A stretch of DNA of 64,000 nt from Nocardia araoensis NBRC 100135 (lineage in GTDB: Bacteria; Actinomycetota; Actinomycetes; Mycobacteriales; Mycobacteriaceae). Location: positions 1-64,000 of the forward strand of contig NZ_BAFR01000085.1 of assembly GCF_000308435.1 (NCBI RefSeq), given 5' to 3'. Numbering within the stretch: the stretch's first letter is position 1; every line of letters starts with the position of its first letter. Positions 8,219 to 16,631 of the stretch are shown here, one piece after another. The notes under the pieces were generated by a model. That model had not been told where the DNA came from and did no database searches. It was given only the letters and a program-made list of their open reading frames with translations. The position numbers and the translations under genes are program-made.

Positions 8219-8929
8219 CTACCAGGGCAGGGGGCCGTCGGCGTCGAAGTACGCCCCGGTGGGGCCGTCCGGGCCGACCTGCGCCATCCGCACGATGATC
8301 TCCGCGCCTCGCTCCACGCTTTGCGAGCCGGTGTTGCCGTTCAGGTCGGTCTGGGTGAAGCCGGGTTCCACCGCGTTGATCCGTATGTTCGGGAACGCCT
8401 TCGCATACTGCACGGTGAGCACGTTGACCGCGGTTTTCGACGCCGGGTAGGCGACGCCAGGGTAGGCGTACGCCCGGCTGCCGGGATCGCTGACCCGGGC
8501 CAGCGAGGCCAGGCTGCTGCTGACGTTCACCACGACCGGTGCGGTGGAACGCTGCAGCAACGGCAGGAACCCGTGCAGGACGCGCACCGTCCCGAAGACG
8601 TTCGTCTCGAAGGTCCGGCGCATCAGGTCGGCGGTCACGTCGGCGGCGCCGATCACGGTGTTGGTGGCGGTCCACTCCGGTGCGATGCCGGCGTTGTTGA
8701 CCAGCACGTCCAAGCCGCCGTCGGCCTCGATGGCCGCGACCGCGGACGCCACGGACGCGTCGTCGGTGACGTCGAGCCGGACCACCCGTGCCCCCAACCG
8801 CTCGGCGGCCCGGCGCCCGCGATCGGCGTCCCGGCTTCCGATGTAGACGGTGTGGCCCGCGGCGACGAGCCGGCGGGCGGTCTCGAAACCGAGACCTTTG
8901 TTCGCTCCGGTGATCAGTGTTGTCGTCAT
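8219..8929 (-). CDS. SDR family NAD(P)-dependent oxidoreductase
   Basis: A 236-residue classical short-chain dehydrogenase/reductase. The cofactor motif TGANKGLG is at 7-14, VNNAG at 77-81, catalytic Ser near 138, and Y161/K165 (YPASK) complete the active site. The charged residue after strand 2 (SRDADRGRR) suggests NADP(H). It is divergent from a MerR regulator, and a MerR-type promoter with a 19-base spacer reads toward this gene. The proposed -10 ends eight bases before the ATG, so the message is probably leaderless or nearly so. The substrate is unknown; such MerR/SDR pairs are frequent in actinobacteria. Confidence 0.92.
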   Translation of the reverse strand: MTTTLITGANKGLGFETARRLVAAGHTVYIGSRDADRGRRAAERLGARVVRLDVTDDASVASAVAAIEADGGLDVLVNNAGIAPEWTATNTVIGAADVTADLMRRTFETNVFGTVRVLHGFLPLLQRSTAPVVVNVSSSLASLARVSDPGSRAYAYPGVAYPASKTAVNVLTVQYAKAFPNIRINAVEPGFTQTDLNGNTGSQSVERGAEIIVRMAQVGPDGPTGAYFDADGPLPW

Positions 8930-8932
8930 GCC

Positions 8933-8969
8933 TTCGGACGCTAGATTTTAGAGTGTGCTCGAAGTCAAG
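8933..8969 (-). promoter_or_regulatory. MerR-type promoter/operator
   Basis: Reading on the minus strand: -35 TTGACT, then exactly 19 bases including CGAGCACACTCTAAA, then -10 TAGCGT, eight bases before the SDR start codon. A 19-base spacer over an imperfect dyad is the hallmark of MerR-controlled promoters. Confidence 0.6.
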
Positions 8970-9002
8970 CCGCAGACGGAAACCCCTACGCCTCAGGAAG
9001 GT

Positions 9003-9410
9003 ATGAGCATCGCCGAGGCCGCCCGGCGCACCGGGGTCAGTGTGCACACCTTGCGCTACTACGAACGCGCCGGTCTGGTCGTCACCCCCGTCGACCGCGC
9101 CGCGGGCGGCTGGCGGCGTTACCGGCAGCTGGACCTGGACTGGATCACCATCTGCACCAAATTGCGCGCCACCGGCATGCCCATCAAGACCATCCGCCGC
9201 TATGCCGAACTCGTCGCGGCGGGGCGCGGCAACGAACACGAACGGCTCGCCCTGATGGAGGCGCATCGCGCCGAGGTCGTCGCCAGGATCGCCGAGTTGC
9301 ACGAGAACCTCGAACTCATCGACCACAAGATCGACGTCTACCGCGGCCGGATGGCCACGGGCGACGCCGACCGTCTGTGGGCGCCCGACCGCCGAGCCGA
9401 CGCGCGCTGA
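9003..9410 (+). CDS. MerR family transcriptional regulator
   Basis: A 135-residue MerR protein. The DNA-binding winged helix is obvious at the start: MSIAEAARRTGVSVHTLRYYERAGLV, then the wing 'RRYRQLDLDWITICTKLRATGMPIKTIRRYAEL', followed by a coiled-coil dimerisation helix (about 70-115). There is no cysteine-based metal site, so it is an organic- or redox-sensing type. I prefer the ATG at 9003 with AGGAAGG upstream; a GTG at 8955 would add 16 residues but lies inside the operator. It should control the divergent SDR gene. Confidence 0.88.
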   Translation: MSIAEAARRTGVSVHTLRYYERAGLVVTPVDRAAGGWRRYRQLDLDWITICTKLRATGMPIKTIRRYAELVAAGRGNEHERLALMEAHRAEVVARIAELHENLELIDHKIDVYRGRMATGDADRLWAPDRRADAR

Positions 9411-9441
9411 GCGAGCGGCTGAAAGACTCTGTGCCACAGCG

Positions 9442-9709
9442 CTACTGGTCGAGCTGCGACAGGGCGAAGGCGGTGAGGAACCCGGCCACCGTGATCAACC
9501 CGACCCACAGGTGGGCGTTCTCGAAAGCCTCCGGGATCATCGTGTCGGTGATCATGGCCAGGATCGCGCCCGCGGCCAGGGCGGTGATCGCCCATCACGC
9601 CGGCCACGATCTTCGTCGGGATCCGCGCCAGGAACCCCACCAGAGCGCCTATCAGCAGAGCGGATCCGGCCAGTAGTCCCCATCCGCCCGCGGCCAACAA
9701 CCCTGACAC
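9442..9709 (-). pseudogene. ZIP-family metal transporter remnant with internal deletion
   Basis: The first part (from a GTG at 9709 with AAGGAG eight bases upstream) encodes the first helix of a ZIP-like transporter, GWGLLAGSALLIGALVGFLARIPTKIVAGVM. At about 9597 the reading frame shifts directly into AITALAAGAILAMITDTMIPEAFE followed by a final helix ending ALSQLDQ and a TAG at 9442. That second part is the characteristic last ~50 residues of this family. The central ~150-180 residues, including the metal-binding helices IV and V, are missing. A deletion that also broke the frame explains both observations, so this is a dead gene. Confidence 0.75.
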
Positions 9710-9850
9710 CCAACCGTCTCCTTCACTGCTCGGAACGCGGCGACCGCAACGGATCATCGCCGGACACCTGTCGGAGCTACCCCCGCTCGCCGAGACGGAA
9801 ACGGAGCCGGGTTCGTGCTGCGCGAGACAAGCGCGGCGCCCCGGTACCGG

Positions 9851-10666
9851 TCAGGGCGTGCCGGTACGCGTCGCGGTGATCGCCACCGTCGTGTAGGGCA
9901 AGGTGAAACTGCCGCCCATGGCGTCGATCGCCGCGCCGACGCCGTCGAGCACTTGTGCCAGCTTGTCCTGCGGGAGACGGGTCATGGAGCCGTGCGTCGG
10001 AAGTTGATCGAGCCACTCGTCTCGGGTGTAGGTGCGCTCCCATCGGTAATTCGATTCCAGCGGGTCGCCGAATCGACCGGTCTCCCAAATGCCTTCGGCT
10101 GTCTTGTCCAGAATCGGCCTATACCCCTCCAAGGCTGCTCGTGTGCCCGGCTGGGGGGTGAACGGCGAGTCGGGCGCCACCCGCCGGTACACCGCGCCGT
10201 ACGCTTCCGTCAGTTCGGCGGGCAGCTGGAACACATGCCAGAACGCGGACAGCAGGCCCCGGGGGCGCAGGACTCCCGCCGCCTTCGCCGCGCCCGCGAC
10301 CGGATCGACCCAGTGCCAAGCCGTTCCCGCGATCACCGCGTCGAAGACCCGGCCTCCGCTGTCCCAGGCTTCGAAGGTCGCCACGTCGACCTCGAGTCCC
10401 TGCCGCCGCGCGAATTCCGCCATCCGCGGGTCCGGTTCGACGCCGAGCACCGTGCAACCGGCCGCCTGGAACTGCCGGGCTTCGACACCGGTACCGCAGC
10501 CGACGTCCAGGACCGTACGCCCGGGACTCGCGGAAACAATGTGTCGGACCAGGGTTTCGGGATAGCTGGGCCTGGTCCGGTCGTAGCGTTCGGCATACAC
10601 GCCGAAGGACTCCGCGATCTGCCGGTGCCGGTGCGGCGTTTCTCCGGGCGAAGGTATAGTGGGCAT
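9851..10666 (-). CDS. Class I SAM-dependent methyltransferase
   Basis: A 271-residue Rossmann-fold methyltransferase. Motif I VLDVGCGTG is at 52-60, the acidic adenosine-binding turn VEPD follows near 76, and the post-II motif is 'FDAVIAGTAWHWVDP'. The 'AWHW' variant is typical of the small-molecule methyltransferase group often annotated as class I SAM or UbiE-like. It begins 73 bases from a divergent TetR gene, and its start codon lies inside an inverted repeat that is probably the TetR operator, so it should be repressed by that regulator. The substrate is unknown. Confidence 0.9.
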   Translation of the reverse strand: MPTIPSPGETPHRHRQIAESFGVYAERYDRTRPSYPETLVRHIVSASPGRTVLDVGCGTGVEARQFQAAGCTVLGVEPDPRMAEFARRQGLEVDVATFEAWDSGGRVFDAVIAGTAWHWVDPVAGAAKAAGVLRPRGLLSAFWHVFQLPAELTEAYGAVYRRVAPDSPFTPQPGTRAALEGYRPILDKTAEGIWETGRFGDPLESNYRWERTYTRDEWLDQLPTHGSMTRLPQDKLAQVLDGVGAAIDAMGGSFTLPYTTVAITATRTGTP

Positions 10667-10694
10667 GCGCCCACCTTAAATGGGCAAGCGCCCA
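10659..10694. promoter_or_regulatory. Twin TetR operator boxes
   Basis: Two inverted repeats of the same sequence, GTGGGC-ATGC-GCCCAC (10659-10674) and TGGGC-AAGC-GCCCA (10681-10694), with centres 21 bases (two helical turns) apart. The first covers the methyltransferase start codon. This is probably the binding site of the adjacent TetR regulator for both directions. Confidence 0.7.
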
Positions 10695-10739
10695 CTCGGC
10701 AACGGGGTGGGCTCGATCCGAACCGAAAGGGATGCCCGT

Positions 10740-11330
10740 ATGCCCACCGGAGTGGCGCTGCGCGACGTGCGCGAGCAACTGTTCGCCGCCGCCGACCGGA
10801 TCTTGCTCCGCGACGGGCCCGGCGCGTTGACCAGCCGGGCGGTCACCGCGGAGGCCGGCTGCGCCAAAGGCGTTCTGCACCGGCACTTCACCGACTTCGA
10901 CGACTTCCTCGCCGAACTGGTGACCGCCCGCATCGCCGAGATCGAGCGCCGGGGCGCCGCTCTGCGGGAGTCCGCCGGGAGCGGTGGCGTGGTCGAGCAC
11001 CTCACCGCCGCGCTGATGGACCTGTTCGGCCCGGTCACCACGTCCATCGTCAGCCTGATCACGTTCCGGGACGAATTGCGCGCACGTTTGCGCCGCGGCA
11101 GGCCGACCGGTGTCCCCGTTCTGGCGGAAGCGACCGCCATGATCGCCGGGTATCTCACCGCCGAACGCGATCTCGGCCGGATCGCGTCCACTGCCGACAT
11201 CGACGCACTCGCCCCCATGCTGATCGGGACCGCGCACTTGCTGTGCGCCGACCGGGATGCCGGTGCGCCCTCGCGCGAGGCGGTCGGCGGCGCGGTGAGC
11301 GTGGTCGTTGCGGGGGTCCTGTCGGACTAG
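10740..11330 (+). CDS. TetR family transcriptional regulator
   Basis: A 196-residue TetR protein. The N-terminal HTH is ALTSRAVTAEAGCAKGVLHRHFTDFDDFLAELV (about 29-61), and the rest is the all-helical ligand-binding and dimerisation domain. The ATG at 10740 is preceded by GAAAGGGA at proper spacing. A longer frame from 10680 would start inside the operator and is rejected. It is divergent from the methyltransferase, and two GGGC-type palindromes lie between them. A bidirectional hairpin follows the stop. Confidence 0.9.
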   Translation: MPTGVALRDVREQLFAAADRILLRDGPGALTSRAVTAEAGCAKGVLHRHFTDFDDFLAELVTARIAEIERRGAALRESAGSGGVVEHLTAALMDLFGPVTTSIVSLITFRDELRARLRRGRPTGVPVLAEATAMIAGYLTAERDLGRIASTADIDALAPMLIGTAHLLCADRDAGAPSREAVGGAVSVVVAGVLSD

Positions 11331-11333
11331 TCC

Positions 11334-11369
11334 GAGCACCGAGGGGGCGGGAGTCCGCGGCCGGTGCTC
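11334..11369. terminator. Bidirectional stem-loop between convergent genes
   Basis: GAGCACCG (11334-11341) pairs perfectly with CGGTGCTC (11362-11369) between the TetR stop and the mycolyltransferase stop on the opposite strand. A shorter inner GAGTCC/GGACTC pair overlaps it. Confidence 0.5.
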
Positions 11370-11385
11370 CGCTGCGGGACTCGGG

Positions 11386-12381
11386 TCAGTGCGCGCCGAG
11401 CGCGTCGAGGATCATCGGCCGCGCGGTCGCGAGCGCCTGCTGCCAGTAGGGCCAGGTGTGTGTTCCGTCGACGGTGTCGACGCGGGCGGTCATGCCGAGT
11501 TCCGCGAGGCGATCACGGAACATCTGGGCGGCGATCGTCGTCATCGACTCCAAGCCCATCGCGTTGACCGTGTTCCCGACGCCGAACGGCACGTCGAGCG
11601 GGCCGGGCAGGCCGTTGCCGGTCGAGACGTAGATCGGCAGTCCGCGCAGCAGTTCCGCCTGGACGGTGGCATCGTTGCGGCTCCAGGCCGGATCCCCGGC
11701 CGGCCCCCACATGTCGTCCACGTTGAAGTTGCCCTCGTCCCACATGGCCGCGCGCATCGCTTCGTTCCAGAGCGGGAACGTCGGGTGCAGGAATCCGGAG
11801 AACGATCCGGCGAACTTGAACTGGTTGCGGTGGTATCCGGCCAGGACCAGGGCGGCGTTGCCGCCCATGGAGGCTCCGACGATGGCGTTGTTGGTGCGCG
11901 ATACGCCGTACCGCTGCAAGTAGGCGGGCAGCTCCTGGGTGAGGAAGGTCTCCCACTTGTACGTCGTCTCTTGACCGTTGGTGCTACTGGGCCGATACCA
12001 GTCGGTGTAGAAGCTGGAGTGTCCACCGACCGGCAGCACCAGGGTGACGTTGTCGTCCGCGAATTGGCTCAGGGCGTCGGTATCGGTCGTCCACTGACTG
12101 TGGTCGGCGGGCGCGCGCAGGCCGTCGAGCAGGTAGAGCGCCGCGCTCCCGCCGCGAGCGGCCCACTGGACCTGGACCCTGACCGGCCCCATGCTGGATG
12201 GCACGGAGAGTTCGCTGAAACCCCTCGCCGGTGCGCGCAATATCGGCGCGTGGATCGGCGCGGCTGCGGCCGCGGCCACGCCTGCGGAGGATATGAGCAC
12301 AGCCGTTGCCACGACAGCGCCGGTCTTCCTCATCCGACCGCGAATACTCCGCTGCTTTCCAGATCGCGCTACCGCGCCCAC
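11386..12381 (-). CDS. Mycolyltransferase / antigen 85-like esterase
   Basis: A 331-residue exported alpha/beta hydrolase of the antigen 85 (Fbp/Cmt) family, which transfers mycolic acids between trehalose and arabinogalactan in the cell envelope. A basic n-region and the hydrophobic stretch GAVVATAVLISSAGVAAAAAA form the signal peptide (cleavage near 41). The nucleophile elbow GASMGG gives S171 and the C-terminal GTHTWPYW gives H308. The family sequence 'ALYLLDGLRA...WTTDTDALSQFADDN' is clear. I chose the GTG at 12381 because AGGAGG lies seven bases upstream. Its presence argues that the host makes mycolic acids. Confidence 0.93.
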   Translation of the reverse strand: MGAVARSGKQRSIRGRMRKTGAVVATAVLISSAGVAAAAAAPIHAPILRAPARGFSELSVPSSMGPVRVQVQWAARGGSAALYLLDGLRAPADHSQWTTDTDALSQFADDNVTLVLPVGGHSSFYTDWYRPSSTNGQETTYKWETFLTQELPAYLQRYGVSRTNNAIVGASMGGNAALVLAGYHRNQFKFAGSFSGFLHPTFPLWNEAMRAAMWDEGNFNVDDMWGPAGDPAWSRNDATVQAELLRGLPIYVSTGNGLPGPLDVPFGVGNTVNAMGLESMTTIAAQMFRDRLAELGMTARVDTVDGTHTWPYWQQALATARPMILDALGAH

Positions 12382-13007
12382 CCGCATCCCTCCTAGCCGC
12401 TTCCTGCTCGGTGACAAGGATCCGGATTCCCTTGTCGATCAGCGCAAAACGTCATCTCGGCTCGCCGCCCGATGCCCACGATCGAGAATTCATCCTACGT
12501 TGCGCCGGGTTGGCTCTCGGGCTCCGCTCCGGTCACGCATGGGAAGTCCGGCCGTGGATCGGTGGGGGCACTCACCGACTCCGGTAGGCCGCTGGTGCCG
12601 CTCGGGTGATGCGGATCGCCGGTCGTGGGAGTGCTGGTTGGCACCGTGATCAGATGGTAGCTCAAAAGTTGCTACAAAGCGGACCGTCGACGTTCAAGAA
12701 TGCGGCGTGTTGCGATCGGTCGTCCATTCGATCGCGGTTCGGCGGGGGCTCATGATGGCGGCCCCGCCTTCATCGCGTGCACAACTCCAGCGGCAACCGG
12801 TGGCCGATCCGCCGGGGCGGGGGTCGATGCCGGGCCTACTCGAACCGGTAACTTGATTTTCCCTGGAAATACCGACAAGTCGATATTCGAATCTTCAACC
12901 CACGCTGCGTGGGACCCGGTGTGTTTTACGCTCGAATACTGTTGTCACTCAGAGGAATATCTGCTTCACGCGAGGACGTGGACGCTGCGGGCCGATATCA
13001 TCGCTCT
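12382..13007. other. Long intergenic region upstream of the caspase-NTPase gene
   Basis: About 626 bases with no convincing gene on either strand. It is less GC-rich than its surroundings, notably 12640-12700 and 12840-12960. It holds GTAGC-9-GCTAC (12657-12675), a possible operator. Its length suggests complex control of the 13008 gene or decayed sequence. Confidence 0.5.
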
Positions 13008-15896
13008 GTGGGGAACCGGCTTGCGCTGATCATCGGATCGGAATGCGATGCGATGCCTCGCCTGGGATTCACCGGCGATCTGGCGCGCGAATTGTCCTCG
13101 GCACTCGTGACCTCCGGGGAGTGGCGCCCGTTCGACGGCAAGGTCATGTCGCTGATCGATCCGACGTTGCGGGATCTACAGTCGGCGCTGGTCACGGCGT
13201 TCGAAGAAGCGAACCGGCAACGGGCGATATTGCTCCTCGGTTTCATCGGACACGGAATCAGCATGACCGGTCCGCCTCGGTACTTTTTCCTCACGAAGGA
13301 TTCGCCCTCGCCGATGGCCGGTGGCGACAGGCCGTTCGTTCCCTTCGGGGTGTTCAATCTGTCCGAGGCGATCGGCGGCCTTGCACAGCGGTATTCCGAC
13401 ATCGACGGCCTGATAGTGCTGGTCGACGCGTGTGAGGCAGGCGGCGCGACGCAGGCCGCGGCCCGGGACTGGTCGGACGCGGTGGCTCGATCCGCCGGCC
13501 GGTTGGAGCTTTTGGTCGCATCCGACGAGGGTCCGGCGTACAGGGGGTGTTTCACCCGCTCCATGCTCGATGTCTTCGGGGTGGGCCTGCCGCGCCGCGG
13601 CGAATATCTCTTGCCGGCGGATTTACGCGACCCGATCGCGAATTCCTGCACGCGACAACTGCCACAGGCTTTTTCGATGGCAATCGGTGAAGTCAAGGAA
13701 CAGAGCGATCCCGGTTTGTGGTTGGTGCGCAACGTCGCTCGAACGAGAGATGTGGTCCATGGGCGAGCCGACGCCGCGACCGTGGACGAGTTGACGACGC
13801 GGCTACACGTCACCACGACGATGCGCAGGCAACTGAACGAGCTGTCGGATTATGGATTCGAGCGGCTGCGCGGTATCGTCGGCGTCAGTGGCTCCGGTAA
13901 ATCGGTGCTGATGGGGGTGCTGGTGCGCCCGGGCCTGGCCGACACGTCGACCACTACCGCGACGGTCACCGCCGCCGCGAGCGTCGATGCGGCTGTGTTC
14001 CTCACCGGAACCAGTACCGCGACGAAGCTCGTGGACGAGCTTGTCGTCCAGTTGCGACGACAGCTGCCTGCGCCCGCCGCGCCCGAGGAGTCCGCGACCG
14101 AAGCGGATCGGGATCACCACGAGCGTGACGACGCGATCACGGCAGGACTCCACGGTGTACTGAGCCGTTTTCGCGACGACGAGCGCCGTGTCACCGTACT
14201 GATCGACGGTCTCGATTTGCCGAGCGAGCCCGGATGGCGTGCGGGCATCGCACGCACGATCGGCAGTCTCACCACCCGAGACGACTACGATCACCTGCGC
14301 CTGATCGTCAGTGCCGCGACGGATTCCGATGTCCTGGCAATGCCGGAATTCGCGCGTATGCGGTCGTTCACGTTGACCGGACCCTCCGCGTTCGACATCC
14401 GACTTTTCCTGCGGACGCATGTGCGCGACCAGCACGGCAATCCGTGGCCCCAGGAGAGGTTCATTGCACTGGCCCCGGCTTTGGGACTACCGGATGCCGC
14501 GTCCGGCACACGTGACCGGTCGGCTCCGCCGTGGTCGCCGACCAGTGGATGGCTCGTCCCACGGCTGGTCGTCGACATCGCCCCGCTACTCACCGACGAC
14601 GATCTCAGCCGCGGTGTCGATGTCGGTGTGCTGGTGCGGCGGAGACTGGAGGCGGTGCGCGCGTCGCTCGCTCGGACGGGCAGCACCGGCGCGATCTATC
14701 GCCTCGGTCTCTTGGTCGCTGTGGTGCTGACCGGTAGCCCGGGGCCGGTGCTTCCGATCGAGGTGGTCTGCGAATCGATCAAGGACCTCGGACCGGCGGA
14801 TATGCCCGAACCCGAGGTGCGCAACCTGACGGTGGCACTCGGCGCGTTGCTCACCCGCCGCCGCCCGAGCACTCCGGACGAGCACATCGGCGTCGCGCAT
14901 GTCATCGTGCACGCGTCGCTGACTTCGGCCAACGCGTCGGCGGGAGTGTCCCCACGGCGGGCTCACCGAGCGGTGCTGAGCGCATTGGAGCGGTGCGGCT
15001 CGGCGCAAGCCGCCGCATACCGCGAAGTCGCCGCGGTCCGGCATTATCTGGCAGCGGGGGATCCCGACGGCGCGCTCGCCTTCCTCCAGGGGATTTCCAC
15101 GGGCGCCGCGAACGAGCGGATCGCGCTCTGGGAATCCTGGCTGCCGAGCTTCACCAGTGGACTCGGCCCGTATCATCCGATCACCCGCGAAGTCGCCGAG
15201 ACCATCGACAAGTGGGCCGCGCAGCGCAGACGCGCAGAAATAGCCGAGCGGACAACTCGTCTGGCGTTGCTAGCCGCCGCCGTTGTCGCGGTCGTCGCCG
15301 GGGTATGGATCGCTCTCGCGGCGCCGACCGGTGATGTCGCGCTCGGTCTGTTCGAAGCGACGACCACCGACCGAGCGCCGGAAGCGGAGCCGGCCGTCAC
15401 GCCGACCACCGAGCAGGTGATCGGCGCGACGTCGGACCAGGAGACGACTCCACCGACCGTGACCACGACCTCCCGGCGGATCGTGCGCTCGGCAGACCAG
15501 CAGGCCTCGACGACCACGACCACGACGAAAACCCCGACCACGATGAAAACCACGACCGCGACGAAAACCACGACCACGACCACCACCGCCGACCCGCCGG
15601 AGTGTCCCGACGTCGTGGAAACCCTTCAATTCGGAGCGGTCCCCGTCGGCGGCACGGCGAAGCAAGACGTCTCCTTCGTCTGGCGGGCTTGTTACGACGC
15701 TTCGAAATCGTACTTTTCGGGAACCGGCTACAGTATCGACGAATCCAATTGTCCCCTCGCGCAACCCGACACGTCCTGCATGATTCGCTTCGCCTTCACC
15801 CCCGCAGCGAAAGAAAAGTACGACTACAAGTTCGCCATACTGGACAAGAAGGGCAACATTGCCGTCCGAATCTTGCTGCGCGGCACCGGTAAATAG
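13008..15896 (+). CDS. Caspase-like protease / P-loop NTPase membrane protein with extracellular beta-sandwich domain
   Basis: A 962-residue multidomain protein. Residues 1-235 are a caspase-like (C14) domain: start NRLALIIGSE, catalytic His H82 in FIGHG, catalytic Cys C142 in VLVDACEAGG. Residues about 280-560 are a STAND-type P-loop NTPase: Walker A GVSGSGKS at 292-299, Walker B VTVLIDGLD at 395-403. A helical region follows to about 745, then one transmembrane helix (about 751-774, LALLAAAVVAVVAGVWIALAA), a Thr/Lys-rich stalk (about 785-862) and a C-terminal beta-sandwich with two to three cysteines resembling ASH/choice-of-anchor-D modules (863-962). The GTG at 13008 matches the usual family beginning; a GTG at 12909 is the longer alternative. 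Protease and NTPase should be cytoplasmic and the tail outside. Probably a sensor that activates proteolysis (defence or cell death); this role is inferred. Confidence 0.85.
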   Translation: MGNRLALIIGSECDAMPRLGFTGDLARELSSALVTSGEWRPFDGKVMSLIDPTLRDLQSALVTAFEEANRQRAILLLGFIGHGISMTGPPRYFFLTKDSPSPMAGGDRPFVPFGVFNLSEAIGGLAQRYSDIDGLIVLVDACEAGGATQAAARDWSDAVARSAGRLELLVASDEGPAYRGCFTRSMLDVFGVGLPRRGEYLLPADLRDPIANSCTRQLPQAFSMAIGEVKEQSDPGLWLVRNVARTRDVVHGRADAATVDELTTRLHVTTTMRRQLNELSDYGFERLRGIVGVSGSGKSVLMGVLVRPGLADTSTTTATVTAAASVDAAVFLTGTSTATKLVDELVVQLRRQLPAPAAPEESATEADRDHHERDDAITAGLHGVLSRFRDDERRVTVLIDGLDLPSEPGWRAGIARTIGSLTTRDDYDHLRLIVSAATDSDVLAMPEFARMRSFTLTGPSAFDIRLFLRTHVRDQHGNPWPQERFIALAPALGLPDAASGTRDRSAPPWSPTSGWLVPRLVVDIAPLLTDDDLSRGVDVGVLVRRRLEAVRASLARTGSTGAIYRLGLLVAVVLTGSPGPVLPIEVVCESIKDLGPADMPEPEVRNLTVALGALLTRRRPSTPDEHIGVAHVIVHASLTSANASAGVSPRRAHRAVLSALERCGSAQAAAYREVAAVRHYLAAGDPDGALAFLQGISTGAANERIALWESWLPSFTSGLGPYHPITREVAETIDKWAAQRRRAEIAERTTRLALLAAAVVAVVAGVWIALAAPTGDVALGLFEATTTDRAPEAEPAVTPTTEQVIGATSDQETTPPTVTTTSRRIVRSADQQASTTTTTTKTPTTMKTTTATKTTTTTTTADPPECPDVVETLQFGAVPVGGTAKQDVSFVWRACYDASKSYFSGTGYSIDESNCPLAQPDTSCMIRFAFTPAAKEKYDYKFAILDKKGNIAVRILLRGTGK

Positions 15897-15998
15897 GCTT
15901 TTGTGGTCTCATAGCCGAATCCGGCTTCGTGCAATCCGGCTACGGAGTCGGGTCGGTGAGCTGCCGTCCCGATCGATCGCCCGCAACGCCGAGCCGAG

Positions 15999-16493
15999 TC
16001 ACGCGTCGAGCACGCGCGGTTGTCGTCGCGCCACCGGTGGCTCGGTGGACCACGGGAAATTGATCCACCGGTCGGTGCGCCGCCACACGTATTCGCTGTC
16101 GACCTCCGACCACGGCTTCTGATAGATCACCGCGCAGCGCACCTCGGCGACCTTGCCGGAGCAGAAGTCGCGCACCAACTTCAGGGTGGCGCCGGTGTCG
16201 GCGACATCATCGGCGACCAGCACGGTGGCGCCGGCCAGATCCACCGCCTGCGGCACCGGCGGCAGCATCACCGGCAACTCCAGGCGCTGATCGACGCCTG
16301 TGTAGAACTCCACGTTCATCACGTGCAGGTTCTTCACGTCCAAGGCGTAGCCGAGCGCGCCCGCCACGAACAGCCCGCCGCGCGCGATCGACAGGATCAG
16401 ATCGGGCTCGAAGCCGTCCGCGGCGATGGTCGCGGCGAGTTCCCGGCTCGCGGAGCCGAACACTTCCCAGGTCAACACTTCGCGATCCGTCAC
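15999..16493 (-). CDS. Phosphoribosyltransferase (purine-type)
   Basis: A 164-residue type I phosphoribosyltransferase. The PRPP-binding signature VLVADDVADTGATL is at 91-104, and 'LILSIARGGLFVAGALGYAL' (32-51) is the flexible-loop-preceding helix seen in Gpt/xanthine-guanine enzymes. Likely substrate is a purine base, but members of this actinobacterial group are not well characterised. The GTG at 16493 has GGGAGA five to six bases upstream. It is divergent from the ChoD-like gene with about 140 bases between. A very long open frame antisense to choD continues upstream and is a shadow. Confidence 0.9.
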   Translation of the reverse strand: MTDREVLTWEVFGSASRELAATIAADGFEPDLILSIARGGLFVAGALGYALDVKNLHVMNVEFYTGVDQRLELPVMLPPVPQAVDLAGATVLVADDVADTGATLKLVRDFCSGKVAEVRCAVIYQKPWSEVDSEYVWRRTDRWINFPWSTEPPVARRQPRVLDA

Positions 16494-16631
16494 AGGCTCT
16501 CCCTCTCGCTGGGGCGCGACGCAGTGAGCATACGAGTGGCCGCGCGGGTTGTGGCGAGATGGCCGGAAATCTCGATATGACGTCCGTATCTCTCGTCCGT
16601 CCTGCGTGTTCGCCGCCATACGCTCGAGCGC

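Noticed and set aside
15484..15600. ACC/ACG-rich repetitive stretch that could be read as a DNA repeat
   Set aside because: It encodes the Thr/Lys-rich stalk of the caspase-NTPase protein in frame; not a CRISPR array or satellite.
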